A stretch of DNA of 64,000 nucleotides from Cordylochernes scorpioides (lineage: Eukaryota; Arthropoda; Arachnida; Pseudoscorpiones; Chernetidae), in the NCBI GenBank assembly GCA_030710605.1, contig CP092870.1:49445061-49509060 (forward strand), given 5' to 3'. The position numbers and the translations under genes were made by a program. Under the pieces are notes generated by a model. The model made no database searches. It was not told the DNA's origin and was given only the letters and a program-made list of their open reading frames with translations. Below, in pieces: positions 46,101 through 61,100 of the stretch. The number at the start of each line of letters is the position of its first letter. The stretch's first letter is position 1.

Positions 46101-49100
46101 CAAGCTCTGGCACAGACTAACGACGACTACCGAAGGTAATGTTTACAACTACTGTCTTTGTTATCCCATTGTATAATTATACAATGTCATGGAGACTTGT
46201 TGTTGTTGTTGTTCCTTATCTCCATGTGTAAATATTACACCAATACCATGAGTTCATGCTCCTCCAGCTGATTATAGACAGTGTTGTTGTTGTTTCTTAT
46301 CCCCTTGTGTAAAGATTACACAACATCCATGAGATAGTGTTGTTGTTGTTTCTTATCCCCTTGTGTAAAGATTACACCAATACCATGAGTCCATGCTCCT
46401 CCAGCTATTTATAGACAGTGTTGTTGTTGTTTCTTATCCCCTTGTGTAAAGATTACACAAATTCCATGAGTCCATGCTCCTCCAGCTGTTTTATGATAAG
46501 CAGCAGCCTCTCCCAAAGGTCCTGTTTAGACAACTAATACAAGCCAAAATGTGTTCTGGAGCTGCAGGTGCCAAGCTACATTTTGGGCAAGTGGGGTAGA
46601 TTTTGTTGTTATTTTCTATCTTCAATGGCTTGAGATGGCCTGTTCTAAATCTTGTTAGTGTTGTTTGATGCTGTCTGAGGTTCAGAGCTCCTCCTGGGTT
46701 CACTCCACTGTACCAACTGTGCTTAGGTGGGATCCTCCTGTTCTTGTTTATTTTTGTTTTGGCTACTGTTTCTTTACAATCATTATCTTCAATGGAAACA
46801 TGTCAGGGTATCCTTTGAAGGTGAATTTTTGAGGTTTTTTTTTAGATTTTTCGGAGATAACCAATTATGTTCCTCCTGTCTCTAAATTCCCCTGTGTGAC
46901 TCAAGTGTTGTATGGCACTTCTACTATCAGTAAGAATCCAGATATCTTGATAATTAGTAATTGTCATGAAGTCTAAATTCATAGACAATTGACAATCAAA
47001 ATACTTTTATTGACATCTTGTGTCGTATGGATGAACTGGCAGTCGTGTTTGTGAGGCGAGTGTTGATGTCCTTCCCACACGCGGACAACAAGAAGCAGAG
47101 GCAGGGCTAGATGTTAGCACCGAGAGTGATCAGGGACAGCCCACGGGACAGAGGTAGAGGCCATGACACAAACTTGGATGCCTATCACCGAGACATGGAG
47201 AGAGAGACCGAGAGAGACAGAAACAGTCTGCCGCAGGACACCCCCTAGAACCTCTGCTGACCACTCTTTGAATCTTTATTTTGACGTCAACATTTTTAGT
47301 GTTACATACAAATAGGGGTTTACAGGTAATATCAATAAAGATATAACATATATACAAAATATGGGGGTGGCAGCAAACAGAAACGGTGTACATTCCAAAA
47401 GAAGGGCAGGATCTTTTAAGGTATCGGCTCTAACTAATTGGAAGATATGTGACATATACTAAAAGTGTCATACAGTTTAAAATATACAATATATATATAA
47501 ATCTTTTTGGTCGCAGTGGTATAGCCTACTCCACGCTGATGAGCGCCAACAGCGCGAAACATGTTCGTGGATGGCTTTTCTTGATTTATCAAGAAATTGG
47601 GTTGGCCAAATATCACGGAGCAAGTTAAATAAACGTTTAGTTTATTTTTGCTCCACAAGATGGCGCTCTGCCATCTAAAAAGCACATATGCTCGTGGTTA
47701 GTAAATGCCTTCTTTATTTTAATATATACATGATACTATGTACAATTAATATGGTGCCTCTGCCAGCGCTACAGAGTTTTGTGGAGAATCACCAGCAGGT
47801 CTCCAGTGACACCACTTATTTCACGATCTACGAAGAATATGTAGATCAAAGATTTAAATATCAAATTCACAATCTTGGTAGGGTTGGGATACAGGTCCTG
47901 TCTTGAGGCTCCCATACATTCCAAGAGGTGGTCTTTGGTCCTGTACATTGTGTCACCATCCTGGAAGAGTCTTGTATGGCTGCCAGTTATAAGCCTGGAA
48001 ATACAGGTTGTCTCCCACATTCCAGAATAACTCCAGGGTTCAGATACCAATGATGGGATGTTGACTCCTGTATTTTTGTTTGGATGTTTCTTTTTTGTAT
48101 GCGTTTAAAAGAGTCAAAATCAAGGCTGCTGTCATGGCAGAGATGAACCACTACTCACACTAATCCTATCTCTGCTTATCTCACCAATAGCTTTTTTTTT
48201 TGCTGGAAAGGTATGTGACCATGGATTAATGAAATATCAAGAAACACTAGGTAATAACACACCAAATCTAAATGAATAGTGTGTGACGTTTCGATAACAG
48301 CATTGTTACCATCATCAGATAAAAGAACTGAAATTTATTTTTCTTTATTATTATCCCAAGTACACATAGTACAGGCCATGATAATCATGGTGCATGGTGG
48401 GTAGAAGTTGTGGATTCTTTTTTACTCTAAATGTACCACATGTCTTCACACTTGAAAAGCAGTTTGACTTTTGCACTTGAAAATGTGTCAGAGACCCGTT
48501 TGGTTACTTGCACTTGCTGGTGGGTTTGGACTTTTGCAAGTATCGGGCGCCGTTGGAGCCATTTAGAAAAAGTGTCCAATGCAGGATTCGATCTCTGATT
48601 GTAGCCCTCGAAAACAAATGGTTTAGACCACCCTTCCACCGACCCCACCAAATACTGAATGTACTTTTGTCTGATGATGGTCATACACTATTTATTTATT
48701 TGGTCTTAATACTGATAAGGCACAATTTGGATTATAGGTTATAAACACAAGGTAATAAGACCAAATCCAAATGAATAAATAGTGTGTGACATTTTGGTAA
48801 CAGCATTGTTACCATCTTCAGACAAAAGTACTGAATGAGAAATTTTACCACAGCATGTTTTTAAATAGTTACTGTTATCAAGTGTGTAAACAAGATAGCA
48901 GATAAAAATAATATTCTGTGTTTCTCAGAAAACTATCTTCTTCCTCTCTGCTATCTTGTTTACACACTTTATAACAGTAACTATTTAAAACATGCTGTGG
49001 TAAAATTTCTCATTGTCTGAAGATGGTAACAACACTGTTACACCGAAACGTCACACACTATTTATTTATTTGGATTTGGTCTTATTACCTTGTGTTTTTG

Positions 49101-52100
49101 GTCTTAATACCTTTTATTTCTCTATCAATAAACCAAATTGTGTCTTATTTATAAGCTAGAGAGATTGTTTGATTGTCCCCAGGGCCCCTGGAATGGTCCA
49201 CATGAGCCACCACCCCATGATGGCCACCTCCCAGCATGATATGCTCGTCAGGTTGGTCTCTCCTCTTTGACTCCAATCACCATTTACTAAAATATCCTCT
49301 GAATTGAAATACAGTAGAACTACCTCTCTGTAAAGGACAACACCTAGTTACAGAGTCAAAGTGTCCTTTAGGGAGAGGTGTCTTCTTACCAGACAGTTAC
49401 TAAATACAGTAGAACTACCTCTCTGTAAAGGACAACACCTAGTTACAGAGCCAAAGTGTCCTTTAGGGAGAGGTGTCTTCTTACCAGACAGTTACTAAAT
49501 ACAGTAGAACTACCTCTCTGTAAAGGACAACACCTAGTTACAGAGTCAAAGTGTCCTTTAGGGAGAGGTGTCTTCTTACCAGACAGTTACTAAATACAGT
49601 AGAACTACCTCTCTGTAAAGGACAACACCTAGTTACAGAGCCAAAGTGTCCTTTAGGGAGAGATGTCCTCTTACTGGAGAGTTACTAAATACAGTAGAAC
49701 TACCTCTCTGTAAAGGACAACACCTAGTTACAGAGTCAAAGTGTCCTTTAGGGAGAGGTGTCTTCTTACCAGACAGTTACTAAATACAGTAGAACTACCT
49801 CCCTGTAAAGGACAACACCTAGTTGCAGAGTCAAAGTGTCCTTTAGGGAGAGATGTCCTCTTACCAGAGAGTTACTAAATACAGTAGAACTACCTCCCTG
49901 TAAAGGACAACACCTAGTTGCAGAGTCAAAGTGTCCTTTAGGGAGAGATGTCCTCTTACCAGAGAGTTACTAAATACAGTAGAACTACCTCCCTGTAAAG
50001 GACAACACCTAGTTGCAGAGTCAAAGTGTCCTTTAGGGAGAGATGTCCTCTTACCAGAGAGTTACTAAATACAGTAGAACTACCTCTCTGTAAAGGACAA
50101 CACCTAGTTACAGAGCCAAAGTGTCCTTTAGGGAGAGATGTCCACTTACTGGAGAGTTACTAAATACAGTAGAACTACCTCTCTGTAAAGGACAACACCT
50201 AGTTACAGAGTCAAAGTGTCCTTTAGGGAGAGATGTCCTCTTACTGGAGAGTTACTAAATACAGTAGAACTACCTCTCTGTAAAGGACAACACCTAGTTG
50301 CAGAGTCAAAGTGTCCTTTAGGGAGAGATGTCCTCTTACCAGACAGTTACTAAATACAGTAGAACTACCTCTCTGTAAAGGACAACACCTAGTTACAGAG
50401 CCAAAGTGTCCTTTAGGGAGAGATGTCCACTTACTGGAGAGTTACTAAATACAGTAGAACTACCTCTCTGTAAAGGACAACACCTAGTTACAGAGTCAAA
50501 GTGTCCTTTAGGGAGAGATGTCCTCTTACTGGAGAGTTACTAAATACAGTAGAACTACCTCTCTGTAAAGGACAACACCTAGTTACAGAGTCAAAGTGTC
50601 CTTTAGAGAGAGGTATCTTCCTACTGGAGAGTTGCTAAATTGTAAAAATGGTAATTTTGGTGATGTAAACTGTCCTTTATAGAAAGGTGTCTTCTAGCGC
50701 GAGTGTCCTCTCATGGAGGTTCTACTGCACTAATATTTATTTATTCATTTTTTACAAAACATACGCTATATCCTATGTAGCACTCGCTGGTGGGGTTGAA
50801 CTTTTGCAAGAATCAGGGTCCATTGGAGCATTTTTTTTTTAACAGAAAAAAGTGTCCAATGCGGGAATCGAACCCGGGTCTTAGCAGACCAACTGTTTAG
50901 ACTATCCGTCCACCAACCCCCCTCAACTGATTTTAATGTTGATGTATGTATTGTGAGTTGTGTGAGGTTAACAATTGTATATGTTATGTGTCACAGGGCT
51001 GACCTGTTTCCTACGGCTTCCTCCTATGGCTCTATGCATTCCTCCCAGGACTCTCTCCACAAGACTCCCAAAAAGAAAGGATTAAAATCATCCCTAGGCC
51101 GCTTCTTCAGCAAGAAGGAGAAAGCTAAGGCAAAAGAGGCTCTCGGCAAGGAATACTACAGTCAAGGTGAGTTTGCTCCTACAACATCTATAATAATTAT
51201 GAAAAAAGACATCTCCTTATCGTGCAACTGAAAGTTGCTGATGTCTTGCGCTATCTATCAGAATAAATATCAACTATTCTCATTGATTTTTTAATTATTA
51301 TTTTAGAATTGGCCAAATACCCATTCTTGATTAATCAAGAAAAGCTAACCACATACAGGTTTCGGGCTGTTGGCCCTCTTCAGCGTGGTGCAAGCTGTAC
51401 CTCAACGACCAAAAAACTGGTCATTCAAGGCATCCTGAAAAATCATCAAACAGGTAGTTAAGGTCAGATTTGTGTGAGACCGCGACACAATGTGAAAAAA
51501 TAGTACAAATGTGATATTGTACTGGGATAAGGTGCATAGATTAAGAAAAAGGCATCTCCTTATCGTGCAACTGAAAGTTGCTGATGGCTTGTGCCATCTA
51601 TCGGAATAAATATCAACTATTCTTGTTGATTTTTAATCATTTAAGAATGACACATTTTGGCTGAATTGTTTCTTGTTGTTACTCCATTCTTATTTGGAGG
51701 GAAACCCTGCAAGGATCTTAGTTTTCTCTCTTATCTCCATTCAATCATACAGTACAAGGCAAGATCTCTTTGGTACTGAACCCTAGAAAGCCTATCACAA
51801 GGTCTTAGACCATAATGATGCTAAAAATTGAAATAATACCCCCCCCCCCCCCCTCAAACCCTAAGGGAGGCTCTAAAAAATACATTTAAAGCATCCCTGC
51901 ATAAAATAAATTTAGAGAAAATATAGCTTCATATCATGATTTCACAAATCACTACTACTTTGTTTTCCAAACACTATAATTATAGGAACATAGACCCAGA
52001 GCAGCAGCTTTACACACCCAAGATAGAGGCCATTGCTGTGATAGAGATGTATGGAGACATCTGAGGCCCTTCATTGGATACAACAACAACAACAGAAAAA

Positions 52101-55100
52101 TGCATTGGATCCAGAGCAGCAGCTTTACACACCCAAGATAGAGGACATTGCTGTGATAGAGATGTATGGAGACATCTGAGTCTCTTCATTGGACACAACA
52201 ACAACAGAAAAATGCATTGGATCCAGAACAGCAGCTTTACAAACCCAAGATAGAGGACATTGCTGTGATAGAGATGTATGGAGAGATCGAGGCTCTTCAT
52301 TGGACACGACAACAACAACAGAAAATAGACATGGACCCAGAACAGCAGCTTTACACACCCAAGATAGAGGACATTGCTGTGATAGAGATGTATGGAGACA
52401 TCTGAGGCTCTTCATTGGATACAACAACAACAGAAAATATACATGGACCCAGAACAGCAGCTTTACAAACCCAAGATAGAGGACATTGCTGTGATAGAGA
52501 TGTATGGAGACATCTGAGTCTCTTCATTGGACACGACAACAACAACAGAAAATATACATGGACCCAGAACAGCAGCTTTACAAACCCAAGATAGAGGACA
52601 TTGCTGTGATAGAGATGTATGGAGACATCTGAGGCTCTTCATTGGATACAACAACAACAGAAAAATGCATTGGATCCAGAACAGCAGCTTTACAAACCCA
52701 AGATAGAGGACATTGCTGTGATAGAGATGTATGGAGACATCTGAGTCTCTTCATTGGACACGACAACAACAACAGAAAATTGACATGGACCCAGAACAGC
52801 AGCTTTACACACCCAAGATAGAGGACATTGCTGTGATAGAGATGTATGGAGACATCTGAGGCTCTTCATTGGATACAACAACAACAGAAAAATGCATTGG
52901 ATCCAGAACAGCAGCTTTACAAACCCAAGATAGAGGACATTGCTGTGATAGAGATGTATGGAGACATCTGAGTCTCTTCATTGGACACGACAACAACAAC
53001 AGAAAATAGACATGGACCCAGAACAGCAGCTTTACAAACCCAAGATAGAGGACATTGCTGTGATAGAGATTTATGGAGACATCTGAGGCTCTTCATTGGA
53101 CACGACAACAACAACAGAAAATTGACATGGACCCAGAACAGCAGCTTTACACACCCAAGATAGAGGACATTGCTGTGATAGAGATGTATGGAGACATCTG
53201 AGGCTCTTCATTGGATACAACAACAACAGAAAAATGCATTGGATCCAGAACAGCAGCTTTACAAACCAAAAATAGAGGACATTGCTGTGATAGAGATGTA
53301 TGGAGACATCTGAGTCTCTTCATTGGACACGACAACAACAACAGAAAATAGACATGGACCCAGAACAGCAGCTTTACAAACCCAAGATAGAGGACATTGC
53401 TGTGATAGAGATTTATGGAGACATCTGAGGCTCTTCATTGGACACAACAACAACAACAGAAAATTGACATGGACCCAGAACAGCAGCTTTACAAACCCAA
53501 GATAGAGGACATTGCTGTGATAGAGATTTATGGAGACATCTGAGGCTCTTCATTGGACACAACAACAACAACAGAAAATTGACATGGACCCAGAACAGCA
53601 GCTTTACAAACCCAAGATAGAGGACATTGCTGTGATAGAGATGTATGGAGACATCTGAGTCTCTTCATTGGATACAACAACAACAACAGAAAAATGCATT
53701 GGATCCAGAGCAGCAGCTTTACACACCCAAGATAGAGGACATTGCTGTGATAGAGATGTATGGAGACATCTGAGTCTCTTCATTGGACACAACAACAACA
53801 GAAAAATGCATTGGATCCAGAACAGCAGCTTTACAAACCCAAGATAGAGGACATTGCTGTGATAGAGATGTATGGAGAGATCGAGGCTCTTCATTGGACA
53901 CGACAACAACAACAGAAAATAGACATGGACCCAGAACAGCAGCTTTACACACCCAAGATAGAGGACATTGCTGTGATAGAGATGTATGGAGACATCTGAG
54001 GCTCTTCATTGGATACAACAACAACAGAAAATATACATGGACCCAGAACAGCAGCTTTACAAACCCAAGATAGAGGACATTGCTGTGATAGAGATGTATG
54101 GAGACATCTGAGTCTCTTCATTGGACACGACAACAACAACAGAAAATATACATGGACCCAGAACAGCAGCTTTACAAACCCAAGATAGAGGACATTGCTG
54201 TGATAGAGATGTATGGAGACATCTGAGGCTCTTCATTGGATACAACAACAACAGAAAAATGCATTGGATCCAGAACAGCAGCTTTACAAACCCAAGATAG
54301 AGGACATTGCTGTGATAGAGATGTATGGAGACATCTGAGTCTCTTCATTGGACACGACAACAACAACAGAAAATTGACATGGACCCAGAACAGCAGCTTT
54401 ACACACCCAAGATAGAGGACATTGCTGTGATAGAGATGTATGGAGACATCTGAGGCTCTTCATTGGATACAACAACAACAGAAAAATGCATTGGATCCAG
54501 AACAGCAGCTTTACAAACCCAAGATAGAGGACATTGCTGTGATAGAGATGTATGGAGACATCTGAGTCTCTTCATTGGACACGACAACAACAACAGAAAA
54601 TAGACATGGACCCAGAACAGCAGCTTTACAAACCCAAGATAGAGGACATTGCTGTGATAGAGATTTATGGAGACATCTGAGGCTCTTCATTGGACACGAC
54701 AACAACAACAGAAAATTGACATGGACCCAGAACAGCAGCTTTACACACCCAAGATAGAGGACATTGCTGTGATAGAGATGTATGGAGACATCTGAGGCTC
54801 TTCATTGGATACAACAACAACAGAAAAATGCATTGGATCCAGAACAGCAGCTTTACAAACCAAAAATAGAGGACATTGCTGTGATAGAGATGTATGGAGA
54901 CATCTGAGTCTCTTCATTGGACACGACAACAACAACAGAAAATAGACATGGACCCAGAACAGCAGCTTTACAAACCCAAGATAGAGGACATTGCTGTGAT
55001 AGAGATTTATGGAGACATCTGAGGCTCTTCATTGGACACAACAACAACAACAGAAAATTGACATGGACCCAGAACAGCAGCTTTACAAACCCAAGATAGA

Positions 55101-58100
55101 GGACATTGCTGTGATAGAGATTTATGGAGACATCTGAGGCTCTTCATTGGACACAACAACAACAACAGAAAATTGACATGGACCCAGAACAGCAGCTTTA
55201 CAAACCCAAGATAGAGGACATTGCTGTGATAGAGATGTATGGAGACATCTGAGTCTCTTCATTGGATGCAACAACAACAACAGAAAATTGACATGGACCC
55301 AGAACAGCAGCTTTACACACCCAAGATAGAGGACATTGCTGTGATAGAGATTTATGGAGACATCTGAGGCTCTTCATTGGACACCACAACAACAACAGAA
55401 AATTGACATGGACCCAGAACAGCAGCTTTACACACCCAAGATAGAGGACATTGCTGTGATAGAGATGTATGGAGACATCTGAGGCTCTTCATTGGATACA
55501 ACAACAACAGAAAAATGCATTGGATCCAGAACAGCAGCTTTACAAACCCAAGATAGAGGACATTGCTGTGATAGAGATGTATGGAGACATCTGAGTCTCT
55601 TCATTGGACACGACAACAACAACAGAAAATAGACATGGACCCAGAACAGCAGCTTTACAAACCCAAGATAGAGGACATTGCTGTGATAGAGATTTATGGA
55701 GACATCTGAGGCTCTTCATTGGACACAACAACAACAACAGAAAATTGACATGGACCCAGAACAGCAGCTTTACAAACCCAAGATAGAGGACATTGCTGTG
55801 ATAGAGATGTATGGAGACATCTGAGGCTCTTCATTGGACACGACAACAACAGAAAATAGACATGGACCCAGAACAGCAGCTTTACAAACCCAAGATAGAG
55901 GACATTGCTGTGATAGAGATTTATGGAGACATCTGAGGCTCTTCATTGGACACAACAACAACAACAGAAAATTGACATGGACCCAGAACAGCAGCTTTAC
56001 AAACCCAAGATAGAGGACATTGCTGTGATAGAGATGTATGGAGACATCTGAGGCTCTTCATTGGATACAACAACAACAGAAAAATGCATTGGATCCAGAA
56101 CAGCAGCTTTACAAACCCAAGATAGAGGACATTGCTGTGATAGAGATGTATGGAGACATCTGAGTCTCTTCATTGGACACGACAACAACAACAGAAAATT
56201 GACATGGACCCAGAACAGCAGCTTTACAAACCCAAGATAGAGGACATTGCTGTGATAGAGATTTATGGAGACATCTGAGGCTCTTCATTGGACACAACAA
56301 CAACAACAGAAAATTGACATGGACCCAGAACAGCAGCTTTACAAACCCAAGATAGAGGACATTGCTGTGATAGAGATGTATGGAGACATCTGAGGCTCTT
56401 CATTGGATACAACAACAACAGAAAAATGCATTGGATCCAGAACAGCAGCTTTACAAACCCAAGATAGAGGACATTGCTGTGATAGAGATGCATGGAGACA
56501 TCTGAGTCTCTTCATTGGACACGACAACAACAACAGAAAATTGACATGGACCCAGAACAGCAGCTTTACACACCCAAGATAGAGGACATTGCTGTGATAG
56601 AGATGTATGGAGACATCTGAGGCTCTTCATTGGATACAACAACAACAGAAAAATGCATTGGATCCAGAACAGCAGCTTTACAAACCCAAGATAGAGGACA
56701 TTGCTGTGATAGAGATGTATGGAGACATCTGAGTCTCTTCATTGGACACGACAACAACAACAGAAAATAGACATGGACCCAGAACAGCAGCTTTACAAAC
56801 CCAAGATAGAGGACATTGCTGTGATAGAGATTTATGGAGACATCTGAGGCTCTTCATTGGACACGACAACAACAACAGAAAATTGACATGGACCCAGAAC
56901 AGCAGCTTTACACACCCAAGATAGAGGACATTGCTGTGATAGAGATGTATGGAGACATCTGAGGCTCTTCATTGGATACAACAACAACAGAAAAATGCAT
57001 TGGATCCAGAACAGCAGCTTTACAAACCCAAGATAGAGGACATTGCTGTGATAGAGATGTATGGAGACATCTGAGTCTCTTCATTGGACACGACAACAAC
57101 AACAGAAAATAGACATGGACCCAGAACAGCAGCTTTACAAACCCAAGATAGAGGACATTGCTGTGATAGAGATTTATGGAGACATCTGAGGCTCTTCATT
57201 GGACACAACAACAACAACAGAAAATTGACATGGACCCAGAACAGCAGCTTTACAAACCCAAGATAGAGGACATTGCTGTGATAGAGATTTATGGAGACAT
57301 CTGAGGCTCTTCATTGGACACAACAACAACAACAGAAAATTGACATGGACCCAGAACAGCAGCTTTACAAACCCAAGATAGAGGACATTGCTGTGATAGA
57401 GATGTATGGAGACATCTGAGTCTCTTCATTGGATGCAACAACAACAACAGAAAATTGACATGGACCCAGAACAGCAGCTTTACACACCCAAGATAGAGGA
57501 CATTGCTGTGATAGAGATTTATGGAGACATCTGAGGCTCTTCATTGGACACCACAACAACAACAGAAAATTGACATGGACCCAGAACAGCAGCTTTACAC
57601 ACCCAAGATAGAGGACATTGCTGTGATAGAGATGTATGGAGACATCTGAGGCTCTTCATTGGATACAACAACAACAGAAAAATGCATTGGATCCAGAACA
57701 GCAGCTTTACAAACCCAAGATAGAGGACATTGCTGTGATAGAGATGTATGGAGACATCTGAGTCTCTTCATTGGACACGACAACAACAACAGAAAATAGA
57801 CATGGACCCAGAACAGCAGCTTTACAAACCCAAGATAGAGGACATTGCTGTGATAGAGATTTATGGAGACATCTGAGGCTCTTCATTGGACACAACAACA
57901 ACAACAGAAAATTGACATGGACCCAGAACAGCAGCTTTACAAACCCAAGATAGAGGACATTGCTGTGATAGAGATGTATGGAGACATCTGAGTCTCTTCA
58001 TTGGATGCAACAACAACAGAAAATTGACATGGACCCAGAACAGCAGCTTTACACACCCAAGATAGAGGACATTGCTGTGATAGAGATGTATGGAGACATC

Positions 58101-61100
58101 TGAGTCTCTTCATTGGATGCAACAACAACAACAGAAAATATACATGGACCCAGAACAGCAGCTTTACACACCCAAGATAGAGGACATTGCAGTGATAGAG
58201 ATGTATGGAGACATCTCAGGCTCTTCACTGGACACGACAACAACATAGGAATTAGCTAGGTTCCTAAATTAAGTGGTGTATTATATAAAAACTAGAGTTG
58301 TGTGGAAGTTTGGAGTACATGTGTGGTATACTAGTGAGTTGGAAGGTCACCAATTGGCTGGTTTTTGCAGGGGCCATGTCAGACAGCGAAGGAGGACCAG
58401 GGGACAGCCTGGGGCTGCCACTTGGCCAGAAGGGAGCTTACGGGGCACCCAATAAAAAGTAAGTAAAACCTTTCTTCTATATAGAGGAGAGTGTTACTCT
58501 ATAGCTTTATCAATGCCTGGATTTATGTATGGCTACAGTTAACAGAAAAAAAAAAAAAAAACATTTTTTTTTTACATAGAAATAAAATTTCATTCTTTTT
58601 CTTCTTTCTTATCTCCACCCAATCATATTAGAGTATCAAGCTTGTAGAGCTTGTTGATGGTATCTGTGCTGGGGATGAGTAGAGCTCATCAATGGATGAG
58701 GCAATAAAGTCAATAATATCTTCTTTCTTATCTCCATTCAATCATATCAGGGTATCAAGCTTGTAGTGCTTGTTGATGGTGTCTGCTGGGGATGAGTAGA
58801 GCTCATCAATGGGTGGGCCAAAACAGTCAATAATGTCTTCTTCTTTCTTATTTCCACCCAATCATATCAAGCTTGTAGAGCTTGTTGATGGTGTCTGCTG
58901 GGGATGAGTAGAGCTCATCAATGGATGAGTCAATACAGACAATAATGTCTTCTTCTTTCTTATCTCCACTCAATCATATCAGGGTATCAAGCTTGTAGAG
59001 CTTGTTGATGGTGTCTGCTGGGGATGAGTAGAGCTCATCAATGGATGAGTCAATAAAGTCAATAATATCTTCTTTCTTATCTCCATTCAATCATATTAGG
59101 GTATCAAGCTTGTAAAGCTTGTTTATGATGTCTGGTGGGGATGAGTAGAGCTCATCAATGGTTGAGTCAATACAGTCAATAATGTTTCCTTCTTTCCTAT
59201 CTCCATTCAATCATATTAGGGTATCAAGCTTGTAAAGCTTGTTTATGATGTCTGGTGGGGATGAGTAGAGCTCATCAATGGTTGAGTCAATACAGTCAAT
59301 AATGTCTTCTTATTTCCTATCTCCATTCAATCATATCAGGGTATCAAGCTTGTAGTGCTTGTTGATGGTGTCTGCTGGGGATGAGTAGAGCTCATCAATG
59401 GATGGGCCAAAACAGTCAATAATGTCTTCTTCTTTCTTATTTCCACCCAATCATATCAAGCTTGTAGAGCTTGTTGATGGTGTCTGCTGGGGATAAGTAG
59501 AGCTCATCAATGGATGAGTCAATACAGACAATAATGTCTTCTTCTTTCTTATCTCCACTCAATCATATCAGGGTATCAAGCTTGTAGAGCTTGTTGATGG
59601 TGTCTGTTCTGTGGTTGAAGAGCTCATTAATGGATAAGTCAATACGGTCAATAATGTCTTCTTTCTTATCTCCATTCAATCATATCAGGGTATCAAGCTT
59701 GTAGTGCTTGTTGATGGTGTCTGCTGGGGATGAGTAGGGCTCATCAATGGAGATTTGACATCCATAATGATTGGGTGAAGTATAATACGTCTGCTTTAGT
59801 CATTAAGACTGGGAGTACTAATCAGTAGCAGACCACTGACTTAGCTCTAATATGAAATGGCTGTCTCTGAAATGAGGAACAGATGCCAACTTTCAGTTGC
59901 ACAATGAGGAGATGCCTTTTTCTTAAATTTATCTTTAGCAATGTTTAATGGTATTATTTTCTCTAAAAATCAATAATATTCACAAAAAAAAAACTTTCTA
60001 AAAAACACAGCTTTTTTAATATAGGAATGTGCATGTGTTTGTTTACATTTCAATTCTCAGATGCACTGCTGAACAACCTTCTTGCAGTTTCTCCCGTCAT
60101 GAACTCCTGGCTGAATCAATGAAGGCTGGTACTCCATTTGCGCTTTGGAATGGTCCCACCGTTGTAGCTTGGCTTGAGGTAAGTTCAAGGTGACTTTAGT
60201 GCTATTCAAAATCCTTCTATCTGTTTACAAAGACTTTCATTAAGATTATAAATGGAATGAATAAATATGAGAGCCATATTTGTCTTAGAACCCAATAAAC
60301 ACATGGTAATAAGACCAAATATATAAAAAGTGTAATAGTGTGTGACTTTCTTCATTGTTACCATCTTCAGACAAAAGTACTGAATGAATACATTCAGATC
60401 TTCAAACAAAAGTATTGAATGAGGTACATTCAGATCTTCAGAAAGAAAGTACTGAATGAGGTACATTCAGATCTTCAGACAAAAGTACTGAATGAATACA
60501 TTCAGATCTTAAGACAAAAGTACTGAATGAGGTACATTCAGATCTTCAGACAAAAGTACTGAATTAAGTACATTCAGATCTTCAGAAAAAAGTACTGAAT
60601 GAGGTACATTCAGATCTTCAGACAAAAGTACTGAATGAGGTACATTCAGATCTTCAGACAAAAGTACTGAATGAAGTACATTCAGATCTTCAGACAAAAG
60701 TACTGAATGAGGTACATTCAGATCTTCAGACAAAAGTACTGAATGAAGTACATTCAAATCTTCAGACAAAAGTACTGAATGAACAAAAATACTGAATGAG
60801 GTACATTCAGATCTTCAGACAAAAGTACTGATTGAAGTACATTCAGATCTTCAGACAAAAGTACTGAATGAACAAAAGTACTGAATGAAGTACATTCAGA
60901 TCTTCAGACAAAAGTACTGAATGAAGTACATTCAGATCTTCAGAAAAAAGTACTGAATGAGGTACATTCAGATCTTCAGACAAAAGTACTAAATGACCAA
61001 AAGTACTGAATGAATACATTGAGGTACATTCAGATCTTCAGACAAAAGTACTGAATGAAGTACATTCAGATCTTCAGACAAAAGTATTGAATGAGGTACA

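Noticed and set aside
51985-58245. Dozens of 60-100-codon open frames on both strands
   Set aside because: They repeat with the satellite period, have no independent start context or conservation, and arise from a stop-poor repeat unit.
60509-60769. 86-codon frame with 12-residue repeats ([12 protein letters not shown])
   Set aside because: A by-product of a 36-bp unit divisible by 3 inside a foldback element.
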